NCBI GenBank assembly: GCA_015832175.1
Contig: WJXW01000004.1
Coordinates: forward strand, 2,170,001 to 2,234,000
Direction: 5' to 3'
Source: Paraphaeosphaeria minitans
Lineage: Eukaryota > Ascomycota > Dothideomycetes > Pleosporales > Didymosphaeriaceae
Length of the DNA stretch: 64,000 nt
Below the pieces are notes generated by a model. It was not told the origin of the DNA. It was given only the letters and a program-made list of their open reading frames with translations, and did no database searches. Positions 52,930-63,658 of the stretch are shown here, one piece after another. The first letter of the stretch is position 1; each line of letters starts with the position of its first letter. A program made the position numbers and the translations under genes.

Positions 52930-54750
52930 CAGCGGCGCACGCTCATGGTCAGGATGGGCTTGGATACGATCCGAGAGATCTTAGGGAGCAGTAAGCCGAT
53001 TGCAAATGCGCCTGCAGGGATTGACAAATCGGTGTAGAGTGAACCCACGAATAACCAAAATCGAATGGAATATCATATATTACTATACATGCCCTGCAGA
53101 CGCGTACCTACCTACTTTGCTCGAAGTTCGTTCATCCTGCTAAGCAACAGCCTGATCGTTATCCTGCATCGGTCGAATGCTTACTGCGACACTCTGTTGC
53201 TTTTGTGCAGGGCGCCTCGGCACTATTACCTTGTTTGAAGAGGTGCACAAGAAAATGTAGATCCGGGTGTTGTGTGCGGCGGTGCGGTGGGATGGAATGT
53301 GCACGTGCCACAGGCGGGGTATTGGGGCTCGCGACGTGGACAGCACCGGTCTGATGGCTGACAGTCCGCAGTGGCTTGGGTGTTGGGGATGCTGTGGATT
53401 GTACATTGAAGACATGATATGCAATGCTAGGTGTTTGAGGGTGCTAGGAACCGTGGAGGGTGTTCACGTGGTTAAGGCCGCTAGCGTTGGCCGGCCATCC
53501 TCTTAGTGGTGTTTAGGCTACATGGACTAAGTGCTGGTGGTGGGGGCCAAGGGCGATTCAGTGTAAGTGGAAGGTCGCGTTAGTCGACACTTCATGCACT
53601 TAGATCTCTGGAAGTGAATTTGAGGTAATGCATAGTTGAAATACGATGCACGCGACAGTACTTGAGATGACGTTGACCTGGGAGTTGAGCTTAGCAAAGA
53701 ATCAATCGGAATGCCTGTTCTAGTTCCAATGTTGGGTCTGATTGGGCAGGGTAGCACGTGACTAGTGGGCTGTTACACAATACTCGAGATCGCCCATGCA
53801 CCGTTATCTTGCGATGCATATTTATCATTAATGATTTGTGCTGTTCCGCTCGGGGCAGCCACAGGACTGTGCTGTCAGTTGTTTTCGCCCCTATTTCAGT
53901 CTTATCAATGATCCTCAGGTTGTCTACATAGTATGTTGCGACTGCGCCTCACCCGTACTGGCTCTCCCTAAACCTTAAAAAAATGAGTTGAGCAGGATTC
54001 CCCTCAGGTAGATACATGCGCTACAGATGGCTGTTCCCAATTCAAGCTCCAATCCTCTTCTCCAGACTCATTACCATAAGCTTCTATATGTCACCAGAAT
54101 TCAAATTCTCTCTCGATCTGCCAGCCAAATTGGACGCACATAATCCATGGTTTCGTTAGATGCGACATTTACTAGCGTTAAATCTCACGTGCTCGATTGT
54201 CACAGATCGGCGCACGCTGCAGGGAAACAGAAGGCCCGAATAGTGCCGATTGGTGCAACAGCCGGGGGCGTCTGATTTTCCTGGGTTGCGCTGGCCTCTC
54301 ATCACGGCAGCTAGCTGGGCATTTGTGCTTTCACTCCAGGTGCCACTACGTACCCACACTACACCCACACTACACCCTCGCTCCCGCCTCCGCTCGCGCA
54401 TCATCGCGCCGCCCCCGAAGCCTGCATATTGGTGACAATCTGCGGAAGAACGCTGTATGCTTTCCTGGGCGCAGCGTTATCGCCCAGTTAGCTTCGGGCG
54501 GCCGCCGTTGGAAATCACAAGAATAGCATGCCACGGAATTAACAGCACTTCGCCAGACTTGTCACACATCGATTCATAAAGTTGGTCCACAGAAGAGAGT
54601 GAATAATTGTGAGTAACACCTCGTTTTGTCCCAAGCCGTGTACGGTTGCTCACCCATCCGTCTCTGAAGAGGCCCAGTCCGAAGGACCAGGAATCCAAAT
54701 CCTGGAATTTGGCACCGGCTGGCCGCAACAGCGGCAAGGAAGTGTGGTCA
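52930..54750. other. 1.8 kb intergenic region
   Basis: No supported gene. An 11-bp unit (ACCCACACTAC) is repeated twice at 54352-54373. A minus-strand frame near 54788-54650 reads protein-like and ends at a GTGAGC donor-like site, but no partner exon was found. Confidence 0.4.
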
Positions 54751-55958
54751 TGGCTGGCACGACTCGCTATGATGTTTCCATCCTCGCGCATCTTAGTAAG
54801 TACATCAGTGTGTCTCAAACACTAATGCCCCACATGCACACCAACTCCAATCCGACATCTGCCATCGTACCCGCCTACCTCCAAAACCACCGCTATAGCG
54901 GAGAGCCGTGGGGGTAGAACCCATGATCGGTATGCTTATTCGTTGGTAAGCCCGACGTGGCTTGTGACTCCGGCGGCATAGTACGAAGCGGCGGCGGCGG
55001 CGGGCGATTTGAGCGGGAGTCTTTGAGATGACCGGGCATCAATGACTCAAAAAGGGTACCATCTGCGATCATCAGTTGCAGGTAGTGTTATACTCTACCA
55101 TCTTCTCTTCGGCTCTTGAACATCGTCACAGTTGTGCATGTCCTGCCTTTTCGGTCGACACTGACACGGATATAGATGTGAGTCGATCGTTCCAAGACAC
55201 CATTGGTAGCGCGCTGCGTAAAAATCGCGTTCCAAATCGCGATCTCTTAGGCAAGCTAGCCATTACTTTTAGCTACTGGCTAGCTTGCCACATCCCTCGA
55301 GACTGGTATGACCTGAAGGACAAAGCTGCTATTGTCGGAAAGCTGGTCATCCAAGGCAAGGAGAAGCTTGGAATTGGCAAGAATCCTGACGCTCAGGATG
55401 TGGCCCGTACGAAAATCTTCCTGCAGTCGGAAGAGGGGGTCATTTGGAGTAAGCATACTGAAGAAAGGGTATAACTTTCAAACATATCGCTGACAAGTGT
55501 TAGTGAGCGCGTGGTTCGAGCTGCGGAACGAACAGGTCCAGGATCCAAAGAGGCAGCACAAAACTCTAGTCAATGATCGACTTCAGCTTCTGCAACTTCG
55601 AACTATCCAGGCCGCCACGAGGATACTGCCTCCTGTGGCTCCACCTGGTACCATGACCGGAATGCCTTGCCTAGTATGCTTTGGTGCTCGATGTGGTCGA
55701 GGGCTACTATGCCAGAGCATCGGACATGGTGCTTCGAATCCGATCGAGACACCGACGCCCGATGCGGTTCAGGAGCCGAATGGCATACCAAGGGATCAGT
55801 TGTTCAGGTTCAAGATACCAAGGCCCTTGCTAGGCGTCGTCGGCTTTTTTGCAGGTGCAGCGGTATGGTCGTCGTCAGTCGGACGATGGGTTCGCAGGGC
55901 CGTGAGCGGGATGAGATTCATGATGGAAAAGCATCTGCATCCCAAATGCAAGATTTGA
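54751..55958 (+). CDS. Hypothetical protein with C-terminal membrane segment, 5' end uncertain
   Basis: The last two exons are well supported: one ending at 55448 and one at 55504-55958, joined by a GTAAGC...GCTGACAAGTGTTAG intron that gives GVIWMSAWFELRNEQVQDP. Upstream, the frame of the penultimate exon is open from 55046 but has no ATG. The best first exon is 54751-54796 (MAGTTRYDVSILAHL), spliced with a GTAAGT donor to about 55087; the 290-base intron makes this tentative. The protein would be about 280 residues. Visible pieces are HIPRDWYDLKDKAAIVGKL, a basic QGKEKLGIGKN segment, RLQLLQLRTIQAATRILPP, a Cys-containing stretch, and a hydrophobic helix PLLGVVGFFAGAAVWSSSV near the end. No family is recognised. 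It may be a tail-anchored organelle protein. Confidence 0.5.
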
Positions 55959-56967
55959 GGCAATGGATAGGGCACGGGCGTCAGAAAGAAGATACCAAGC
56001 ATGGAGCGGCGGCAGGCGTTTTGGTTTTGTATGAACATAGGGGGGAACCCAGCCATTTGAGCGCCACCTCAGACTTCGGTTAGCTACAGGCATCTGCGCT
56101 GCGCGAGTAATTAATTTGTAGACACTCTCACAACGTATGCATCAGGGTGCAGGGTGCAGGTCTGACCCTTGTGCCACATGCTGGCTGTTGTCCGTCACCC
56201 CGCTATGCTACTTTGGGCCACTTCCAGGCTTGAGGGCCACCACGAGACAGGGAGGGCAAACAATTGTGCCGGCTAGGGACAATCATCAGAAGCTGTGCCC
56301 TTGTTCCCCTGGTCACTCTGCAAGTCAGCACCGACAACGTTGGCAGCATCTACACACTGCAACGTGTAGCTTTGCCTTTGGTTGTACCGAGACTGACGCG
56401 AGATCGACCCAGCAACGATGAATCATCTGCCTACACTTGGCCTACTTGATAAACGATGAATTTCCTCGATACTAATAAGTGTGCTATGGATATGTGTGTC
56501 CAACTATCTACTGATGTGTGCAGAACAGTGGGAATGTAGTGTGAGGTAGAGCGACCGCGTGGGTAGCATCGGAACAAACGCACATAACTCTCCATTCTTA
56601 TTTGCTTGCTGTTTGATTGGCACTTGGGATAAATGGAGCCAGCATCATAACAAATCACCTGTCCGTCTGTTTATTACCGTGAGCGGCATATGAGGTGGGT
56701 GAGATGGGTACAAAAAAGTTGAGTCATGAGACCAGGAAGTGACAGAACAACAGTGATTACAAGCGTAGTAGGGCCTTCATAATATATTGTAGAGAGTGTT
56801 ATAAGGAGTGGACCGACAAAACCTCATGGTTTATGACATCCAGCGACTCTTGAAACCTGCGCTTGGGTAACGGTAGTGAAACCTTTGGAATTGAAAAGAG
56901 CTAGGGCTTACATGCGATTTACCAACAATCTGCCTCCTTTCTCGGATGTTCAGCGGCGAATGTACAA
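55959..56967. other. Convergent intergenic region
   Basis: One kilobase between converging genes with no coding signal. A GGTGCAGGGTGCAGG direct repeat lies at about 56146-56160. Confidence 0.5.
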
Positions 56968-58503
56968 CTAAACCTCAAATTCGACTGTGCTTGATCTTGA
57001 CAATGTGCCGATGGTCAGTTCGTCCAACAGTTTCTCGTAGTTTACTTTCTTGAAAGCGTCCAGCTCCATCTCTGCCACGCGAAATACAAGTCCGCAGATT
57101 GACTTTGGGTTTCGTTTCTGCTTATTGAACCAATTCCAGGCTGGCTGTAGCTGCGTCTTATCGGTGATTTCGTTGCCGTCTCCTGCGAAAATGACCTGTC
57201 TGATCTCGCTCGAAAGCACAAAGTCAACACTGGTCTTTTCTTCTGGCTTGTATTTTAGGTTTTGCAAGTATGCGTTTGCATCTTCATGAAGATTGAAGAG
57301 AGATTGAAGCAACTTCAGCGCAGTCATCATGATGTGGCAGATACAGTCAGATGCCAAGTCTTTGAAAGTTCGAGGCTGATAGTTTTTGGGTAGGTTGTCA
57401 GCCATTAGGCATACAATTACTTGCATGTCGGAAACGCAGTCTAGCTCGGGCATAAATCGAGCAATGCCCTTGTCCGGTCTGACTTCCCTGGGATATCCAA
57501 GGCCCTTCAAAGCCTCACGCACCTCGACTGGGCAATCCTTCTTCACGTGGCTGTGGCGAAGGAAATCCAGAAGTATCTCTAACCCACGGCTTGCGAAGCA
57601 AGGCTTCTCGGTCAGATTTTGAAGGACGTCAGCCTTTTGCAAGTAGTCTCCCAACTCGTGTGGCGACTCAAAGGTTCGGTACGTGCGTCTATGGACCATC
57701 GACTGGAATTGCTCAAGAAGCAAATCACCAGACTGGATGATGCCATTCAGTGCGTCGAAAACTATATGTTCCTCTGGCGAGGCTTCGCCGAACACGTAGC
57801 TTTTGTAGAGGAGGTCGTGTCCAGCTGTTGCCCAAGAGTGAGTGAGTGCGGAAACGACTTGTATCTCAACTTGATCGCCGTCCGTATGTTTGTATCGTTC
57901 ATTCTCTTGCGTCTTATCGATCTTACATACGTAATGGACCGCTCTGTAACCCATATGCCGGGGCTGGTATTTTCTTGGGGATTTGATTGATTCTTTGCCA
58001 GTGCTTGGGGCTGTGGTCGTTTGTCGTGCAGCGGAGTTCTCCTCGTACTCTCCTCCTGTCGCTCTCTTCGCCATGCCATGGTCGTGGTCAATACGCGATG
58101 CCTCTTCCGGCCTCGGATGGACATGTCTTTGGACATTCTCTGCTCCCCAGATACCATGTATAATCTCTTGGACTTTGTTATGCTCCTGTTCGCTTGGGAA
58201 ATAGAGAATGACACGGACTCCAGCTAAGTCCCAAGTGTCGCTTATGACTTCCTCTGACGTTTTGAAGTCCATCTTGGCGTGTCTCACAATCAGCTTCTCC
58301 CGGAGGCTTTCTCTGCTTTTCGCCCGAAAAGTTGTCATCCACGGCTGCAAACGTGCTTCTTTCTTCAAGGCTTTCTTGAGCTCTTCCTCGACACGTTCGG
58401 CCAGACAATGATAATGTTCGAAGTGATAATCTTTCACAAGGCTCTCCACGATAGGGGCTGCATCATCAGACGGCCATAGGGTCGTTACTCTGTCAATACT
58501 CAT
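56968..58503 (-). CDS. RelA/SpoT synthetase-domain protein (fungal)
   Basis: One exon encodes 511 residues from the ATG at 58503 (MSIDRVTTLW); a TTG slightly upstream is not used. The first ~240 residues carry a RelA/SpoT nucleotidyltransferase domain. The R-x-K-S-x-x-S-x-x-x-K substrate motif is FRAKSRESLREK (Arg60, Lys62, Ser66, Lys70), the metal-binding Asp92 is in WDLAGVRVI, the Tyr/His pair is in GYRAVHYVC, and Glu213 is in VEIQVV. The HSWATAGHDLLYK segment aligns with the usual HxWAExEH helix but lacks its Glu residues. There is no HD hydrolase domain or TGS/ACT regulatory region. The C-terminal ~270 residues are helical and unfamiliar. Bacterial relatives make (p)ppGpp; the product and role in fungi are not established. 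Key catalytic residues are kept, so activity is plausible. Confidence 0.85.
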   Translation of the reverse strand: MSIDRVTTLWPSDDAAPIVESLVKDYHFEHYHCLAERVEEELKKALKKEARLQPWMTTFRAKSRESLREKLIVRHAKMDFKTSEEVISDTWDLAGVRVILYFPSEQEHNKVQEIIHGIWGAENVQRHVHPRPEEASRIDHDHGMAKRATGGEYEENSAARQTTTAPSTGKESIKSPRKYQPRHMGYRAVHYVCKIDKTQENERYKHTDGDQVEIQVVSALTHSWATAGHDLLYKSYVFGEASPEEHIVFDALNGIIQSGDLLLEQFQSMVHRRTYRTFESPHELGDYLQKADVLQNLTEKPCFASRGLEILLDFLRHSHVKKDCPVEVREALKGLGYPREVRPDKGIARFMPELDCVSDMQVIVCLMADNLPKNYQPRTFKDLASDCICHIMMTALKLLQSLFNLHEDANAYLQNLKYKPEEKTSVDFVLSSEIRQVIFAGDGNEITDKTQLQPAWNWFNKQKRNPKSICGLVFRVAEMELDAFKKVNYEKLLDELTIGTLSRSSTVEFEV

Positions 58504-59220
58504 GGTTGAAAGCCTCAAGGCGACATGAGCCTGACTTAATACGACTTCGTTTATTCGAGGAGATATCTACGTGTAGCTCGACTCTTGTTAGGCGGTCAAC
58601 AGTGATCTATATTAGGCTGTAGCTCTTACCGCGCACCAGATCCCCCAGAATACTTTAAATAAGGTCACTTAACACCCAATGGCCATGTGCGCCCAGGTTT
58701 ATGCAGCAGCTATTGTAAAAGGCTGAACGCGAAAGATAAGAATCGATGTGTGCGGAAAGCTTTCTGTCGAGGCTGGAAGTGCCACTTACATACCGCAGGC
58801 GGCGTAAGGCTGAGGCGTGTCATCTCGTACTCCGACGAGTGCTCGATCATTTACAAGATCGCCTAAGTATCGGAATTGGTTCGACGTAGATGATGTGCAT
58901 GATATAACCCTTGCGCGTATGCAGTAGGTACCTACCCATGCGCCTATCTACAGCACTGCACATGTGAGGCTCTATGTTGGGAGATGACCTCGCGAGGCAA
59001 TGATGTTACCTCAGGACTGCCGAATGTATGCATATGGAACATCACTAGGAATGCAATCGCGCTGAGCCGGTGAGGGGGGAGTGTCTGCCTGCGCGGGGAA
59101 GCCTCGAGGCTGGGGTTGCAGTAGATGAGCTGTTCAGGGCAGGTCCGTGCCCACGTGCATCCATCCCCTCAAATTCCAGCCTTCACCCCTCCTTTCGCAC
59201 GTCGATTCGCGACAACCACA
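58504..59220. other. Divergent intergenic region
   Basis: 717 bases between the RelA/SpoT and CorA-like genes with no coding signal. An alternative upstream ATG for the CorA-like gene lies at 59125, in frame. Confidence 0.5.
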
Positions 59221-60851
59221 ATGGATATCCGAGCTCTTACGATCCCATCCCCAGTCACTGACGATGGGCTTGATCAGAAAGCCTCCCAATCGGCGTCATA
59301 TCAATCTTACGTGAAGGCTTTGTGTTCGCGGAACCCAAGTCTACAAAACCTCGACAGCTTTCTAGCGGACCCATACGACCCAGTGAATGTCTGCCGGGTG
59401 GCGGCTCTGGAGTTCAGAGAAGGCGTTCACCGTCCTATTGTGCGATCAGAAGTAGACGTCGATCATCTAGGCCGAGAATGCGACGAAGACATCCAGCTTC
59501 GGGGCTCGGGGAAGCTTCTGGGCCGGATCCTGATCATTGAAGACCTTACAAAGGATGTTGTTGAAATGCTTGGAAGTATCCTAGGAATCGATCCTTTGTT
59601 CTTTGCCATGCACCTGCACGTTGTTAGCAGGTCCGGAATGCGTCATCAAACGCCAGACCAAGCAACCTTGCCTTCTCGATTATCATCCCAGAATTTCACC
59701 AATATGTCATACCATCGGGCTATCTCATGCGGTGCTACTTCAATAGACGGAGGGCGGCTTCAAAGGGATACCGCCATAGATCGAAAGTTGATATTCTTGC
59801 CATCCACCACTATCGGGCTCGTCCAGCACTGTTTGTCGGTCATTCGTACCAATCAACATAAATTGCGGAACTTCTGGCTTGGTCAGTGTTTGAGTTGATG
59901 CTTTTACTTATCACACTAACTCGGACAGCTCTCATACTTGTTGATCCTCCGATTAGCCACAAGTACTACGTAGACGGCCAGAAACGGAAGGAACAGAGCG
60001 AGGTTCACCTACCATCGCAACCTTTCCTTGGGCCTTACGAAGATTTCTTTGTCCCCAAGCCTATATTGGACGGCTTTGGGATGGAGACGAGCGGGCAACG
60101 TGGAAGCCTGACGGATGACCTTCAATACTATTGGACACGAGCTTTGCCGGAATGTTTCGACGCAACTGATCCATCCTTACAAGCACTTTCCTTTTACCCA
60201 CTCAACATAGTAGCCGCGGAATGGGTCAAATACGTGGCGGTGATGCATCACTGCATCAAGCAATTCGAATATCAGCATAACCATCTACCCGAGCTTGATC
60301 AGTTCCATAGAGATCTGGCGGAGCTCCAAGCGTGGTCGCGCCGCACGGTGTTATCGCAAGGCAAGGTTGAAGCACTCATAAGGTTGCTTCGGTCCCCGAA
60401 TTTCAACAGCCACAGAGGCGATCGCCAGCTCGATTGTCTGTCTGAAGACCTCGAGCTTATACTACATAAGATGCAGGACGCTGGACGTAGACTGGAGAAT
60501 ACATTGCCTATTGTGATGACTTCAGTGCAAATCGCAGACACTCGACGCACATACGCAGAACAGGCTGATATCAAACGCCTGACTGTTCTTGCGCTCATTT
60601 TCGTACCTCTTACTTTCATCGCTAGTCTCTTTAGCATGAACACAGAGAACATGCCAGGTAGCAAGGATTTCTGGGTTTACTTTGCGGTGGCGATACCAGT
60701 AACGCTACTCGTTGTTTCTATTGCGCGGCCTCCGTTGGAGTTCGTGCGCAGCACTATGAGTTGGTTTGGCTTTGGAGATAGAAGACGAAGACTCCAGTGG
60801 CGGATGTCGCAGATACGAACTTCGCAAATGAAAACGGAAGAATTCCTATAG
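59221..60851 (+). CDS. CorA-like Mg2+ transporter family protein
   Basis: Two exons, 59221-59881 and 59929-60851, encode 527 residues. The intron (GTCAGT donor, CACTAAC branch point, GACAG acceptor) joins NFWLA to LILVDPPI. I chose MDIRALTIPSP in the context ACAATGG; an in-frame ATG at 59125 would add 32 residues. The N-terminal cytoplasmic half contains GRILIIEDLTKDVVEMLGSILGIDPLFFAMHLH, typical of fungal CorA-like proteins. A helical stalk leads to two C-terminal membrane helices: LTVLALIFVPLTFIASLFSMN and FWVYFAVAIPVTLLVVSIA. The loop between them reads SMNTENMPGS, a variant of the GMN selectivity motif, so magnesium transport is not certain. The C-terminus is basic. It is probably a plasma-membrane or organelle channel-like protein. 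Confidence 0.85.
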
Positions 60852-62338
60852 GGTGGTACGAATTTTTCCTCGACCAATACACATCTATTATGAAGCCTCC
60901 AGATGATTAGGATATGCTCAGGCGATCAACTGGTTCCATTATCAGGAGTTTTCAAGATCTCTGACAGCGGAAGGTTTCCCTGGAAGAACAGCCTAGTCTC
61001 AACGATGATAAGAAGCAGGAATCAGAAATAAGTGTACAGATTACAAACTTATAGTCATCACAGCTGCGAACGAATGCTTAAAATGCTTTCCCGTCTTGTT
61101 TATCAATGATTTGAAGTGCATGTCATACAGTCGATAACATACTTGGTCGGTACTAATTTCCGATAAACTCTGCTTGTTGAGATTGTTGCAAGAAACTCCA
61201 TACCTGGCTCACTTCAGTACCGGCCGTTCGACATATAACGAACTAAACCTTACTGATGCTCAGATTGAAGCTAACCTGGAAAGGAGGAAACACAGTGCAT
61301 TTAATAGCTGTGCAGAGGCTGTTCCATTCTTTGATATAAGGCGTGTTGTGTCTCAAACTTTCCGTGACACCCAACGGCACATAATTTATGTACCTAATCA
61401 AGTCTCCGTACTTCAAATTAAGCAGAATTTTCACCATTCTCTGACATGTGACATGATTGCACTGTCAACGCTCTAGCGATAATTTAAAACACTATATATC
61501 CATATGAACCCTATCATTGTAGAAATAAAATGCATGTTCTGGCCGACACAATGCCTACCATTGGCCAAAGCCTTTTCTTACACACGGCACGTCGGCACAC
61601 CTGCGATAATCTTTAACAACTTGTCTAAGTTTGCCCCAAAATCGCCTACTAGTCTTTCTGCAAAGAATTTTGTGCAGGTGTGCCGGCCACTTATGGGATT
61701 ATAGTAAGATATCGCTGGCACAGTTAAGAGATATTATTTAATTGTATGTCTTCTTTGCGCGTATTGCAGACGAAATTGTGTATGGATCATCTACCACCCC
61801 AACGAGGATCATCAAGCTGAGTATAACGGTAGGTCAGGTTAGATTGTGGTATCACGTAACTTTCTAGTCAGTAGCATAAGATACGTGCTACCAGGCCCAT
61901 GCCATTCATACGAACGTACCGTGCGGTCACAAAAGTAGAGACTCGGTTAATAAGGCTCAGTTTTGCGTGCAAAATTTATTACTGTATTTGTGATTTCACA
62001 AAATAGACAGGTATTTACATATGTTGCGTGGAGGGAGGACGGAAAGTCTACCTAGGCATGGACGGAAATGTCTAAATGTCTGTTTGACGGGAAATATAGT
62101 ATCTTACATCAACTTTACGTCGACAGAGCTTGATGCGAGTGGAACAAAATGATGTTTGCCATCTCGCCTTCGGGCTGTATGGTAGGTAATCTCAGCATGC
62201 GCCACGCGACATTGGCACTACGCCGCTAATGCACTCGCGTTGGCGTCAATAACCATGCCCATCCCTCAGCCTCAGTGCACACTTGCGACAACACCACCAT
62301 GAACAACTGTTCCACGAGACTGAACACGTCCGGAAACC
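60852..62338. other. AT-richer 1.5 kb intergenic region
   Basis: No supported gene. A 100-codon frame at 61174-61476 and a 66-codon frame at 61504-61704 lack similarity and splice links. The stretch 61080-62100 is visibly AT-rich compared with its neighbours and could be decayed repetitive DNA. Confidence 0.45.
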
Positions 62339-63658
62339 ATGTTACCCCATCAGTTATCTCATCAGTTATCAAGAGAAGAAAATTTAGCCGAATCTCTCGA
62401 CCAAAGTTCGGCCACCCGCGATGTTTTCAGTGCAGTCAGCCCATCGCCACACTATTCGACTGATTGCATTCCCTCTCTCTCGTATCAGTTTTCGGATCTG
62501 CCCGTGCTTGGACTCAACAGCCATGTGGTAGATTACAGTAATATGGTCGACACACGTATTCTGGATACGGATTCACCTTGGACACCTCTCGGAGTTACAG
62601 CGTTCGAGGACATGGACAGGCTCAGCCTAAGCACCTTTGACCCTCTGGGAGATTGGGAACCGCATTTTACGATGCCTGGTCTGACTGACCATCCAAATCG
62701 GGATCTGAATTTCTCTCCTACTCTATTTAAGGCTGTACCTCCTTCTACGAGCAGTATACACACTGAGCCATTCTATCCGGCTTCTGCACCTACCCCTCAT
62801 CGGGGCTGGGATTCCCTGACACCACAACCTTATTCCTTGGATTTCAGCGACAATACATCTCAGGCCTTCAATTTTTCGGTTGGTGACGAGATGTATTCAA
62901 TGTCATCGCGATCTTTGATGCCCGAAACTATACCGGAAATGCCACGTCGCTCAGAAACGTGGAGCGCTAGTACGGGCAAGCCTGCGCGCATACGTTGTCA
63001 AGAGGGAGATTGCAACAAGGATTTCACATTGCGCAAAGATCTGAAGCGACACATTCGTGCTATTCATGACCGCAAAACATGGGAGTGCGAGTATCCCGAT
63101 TGTAGTCGGGCGAGTAGGGGGTTTTCAAGGAAGGATAAATTGGTTTCACACATGCGCACACACAGCGAGGCAAGGCGTTCAGGATCTCAGACTGAGTACT
63201 CAAAACACCGGGTTAGCACAACAACAGATGCCCCGACAAAAGATTATACTGCACGTGACTATGACACGACCCCGCACAAAATACACATTCGATCAGACCT
63301 TCAAGAGGAGGACGACCGCTCATCAAGATACCGAGAGTCAAAATCATACATCTGCACCGCCTCTGGGTGTGGGCGGTATTTTATCAAACAACACGACCTT
63401 GCAAGACACGAAAGGACGATGCACACAGAACAAAACCCGAGGAGTGGATACCGATGTACTTTCAAGGACTGTTCCAAACGCGATAAGATTTTCAATCGTC
63501 TCGACAACTTCAAGATACACTTGAGGGAGCAACACAAGCTGGACGATGTGCAGCCCTTTGTGGAGCGGTCTTCCAGGATGAATGCTGAGAGCCACGGGAA
63601 CGCTCCGTTCGACGTCACTACGCCGGAAGCGTTCTCGAAGAAGATGCAATTGGGCTGA
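62339..63658 (+). CDS. C2H2 zinc-finger transcription factor with four fingers
   Basis: One exon encodes 439 residues. The first ~215 residues are acidic and Ser/Pro/Thr-rich (SPWTPLGVTAFEDMDRLS, DPLGDWEPHFTMPG), a likely activation region. Fingers 1 and 2 are adjacent: RCQEGDCNKDFTLRKDLKRHIRAIH (C-x4-C-x12-H-x4-H) and ECEYPDC...SHMRTH (C-x4-C-x15-H-x3-H). A basic linker of about 65 residues follows, then fingers 3 (ICTASGC...RHERTMH, x12) and 4 (RCTFKDC...IHLREQH, x15). The short-loop/long-loop pattern repeats, suggesting a duplicated two-finger unit. It should be a nuclear DNA-binding regulator; targets are unknown. No intron is needed. Confidence 0.88.
   Translation: MLPHQLSHQLSREENLAESLDQSSATRDVFSAVSPSPHYSTDCIPSLSYQFSDLPVLGLNSHVVDYSNMVDTRILDTDSPWTPLGVTAFEDMDRLSLSTFDPLGDWEPHFTMPGLTDHPNRDLNFSPTLFKAVPPSTSSIHTEPFYPASAPTPHRGWDSLTPQPYSLDFSDNTSQAFNFSVGDEMYSMSSRSLMPETIPEMPRRSETWSASTGKPARIRCQEGDCNKDFTLRKDLKRHIRAIHDRKTWECEYPDCSRASRGFSRKDKLVSHMRTHSEARRSGSQTEYSKHRVSTTTDAPTKDYTARDYDTTPHKIHIRSDLQEEDDRSSRYRESKSYICTASGCGRYFIKQHDLARHERTMHTEQNPRSGYRCTFKDCSKRDKIFNRLDNFKIHLREQHKLDDVQPFVERSSRMNAESHGNAPFDVTTPEAFSKKMQLG

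Noticed and set aside
54477..54818. 113-codon minus-strand frame opposite the proposed first exon of the unassigned gene
   Set aside because: Part of it (54788-54650) reads protein-like and ends at a donor-like GTGAGC, but no second exon was found and it conflicts with the plus-strand model. Not decisively excluded.
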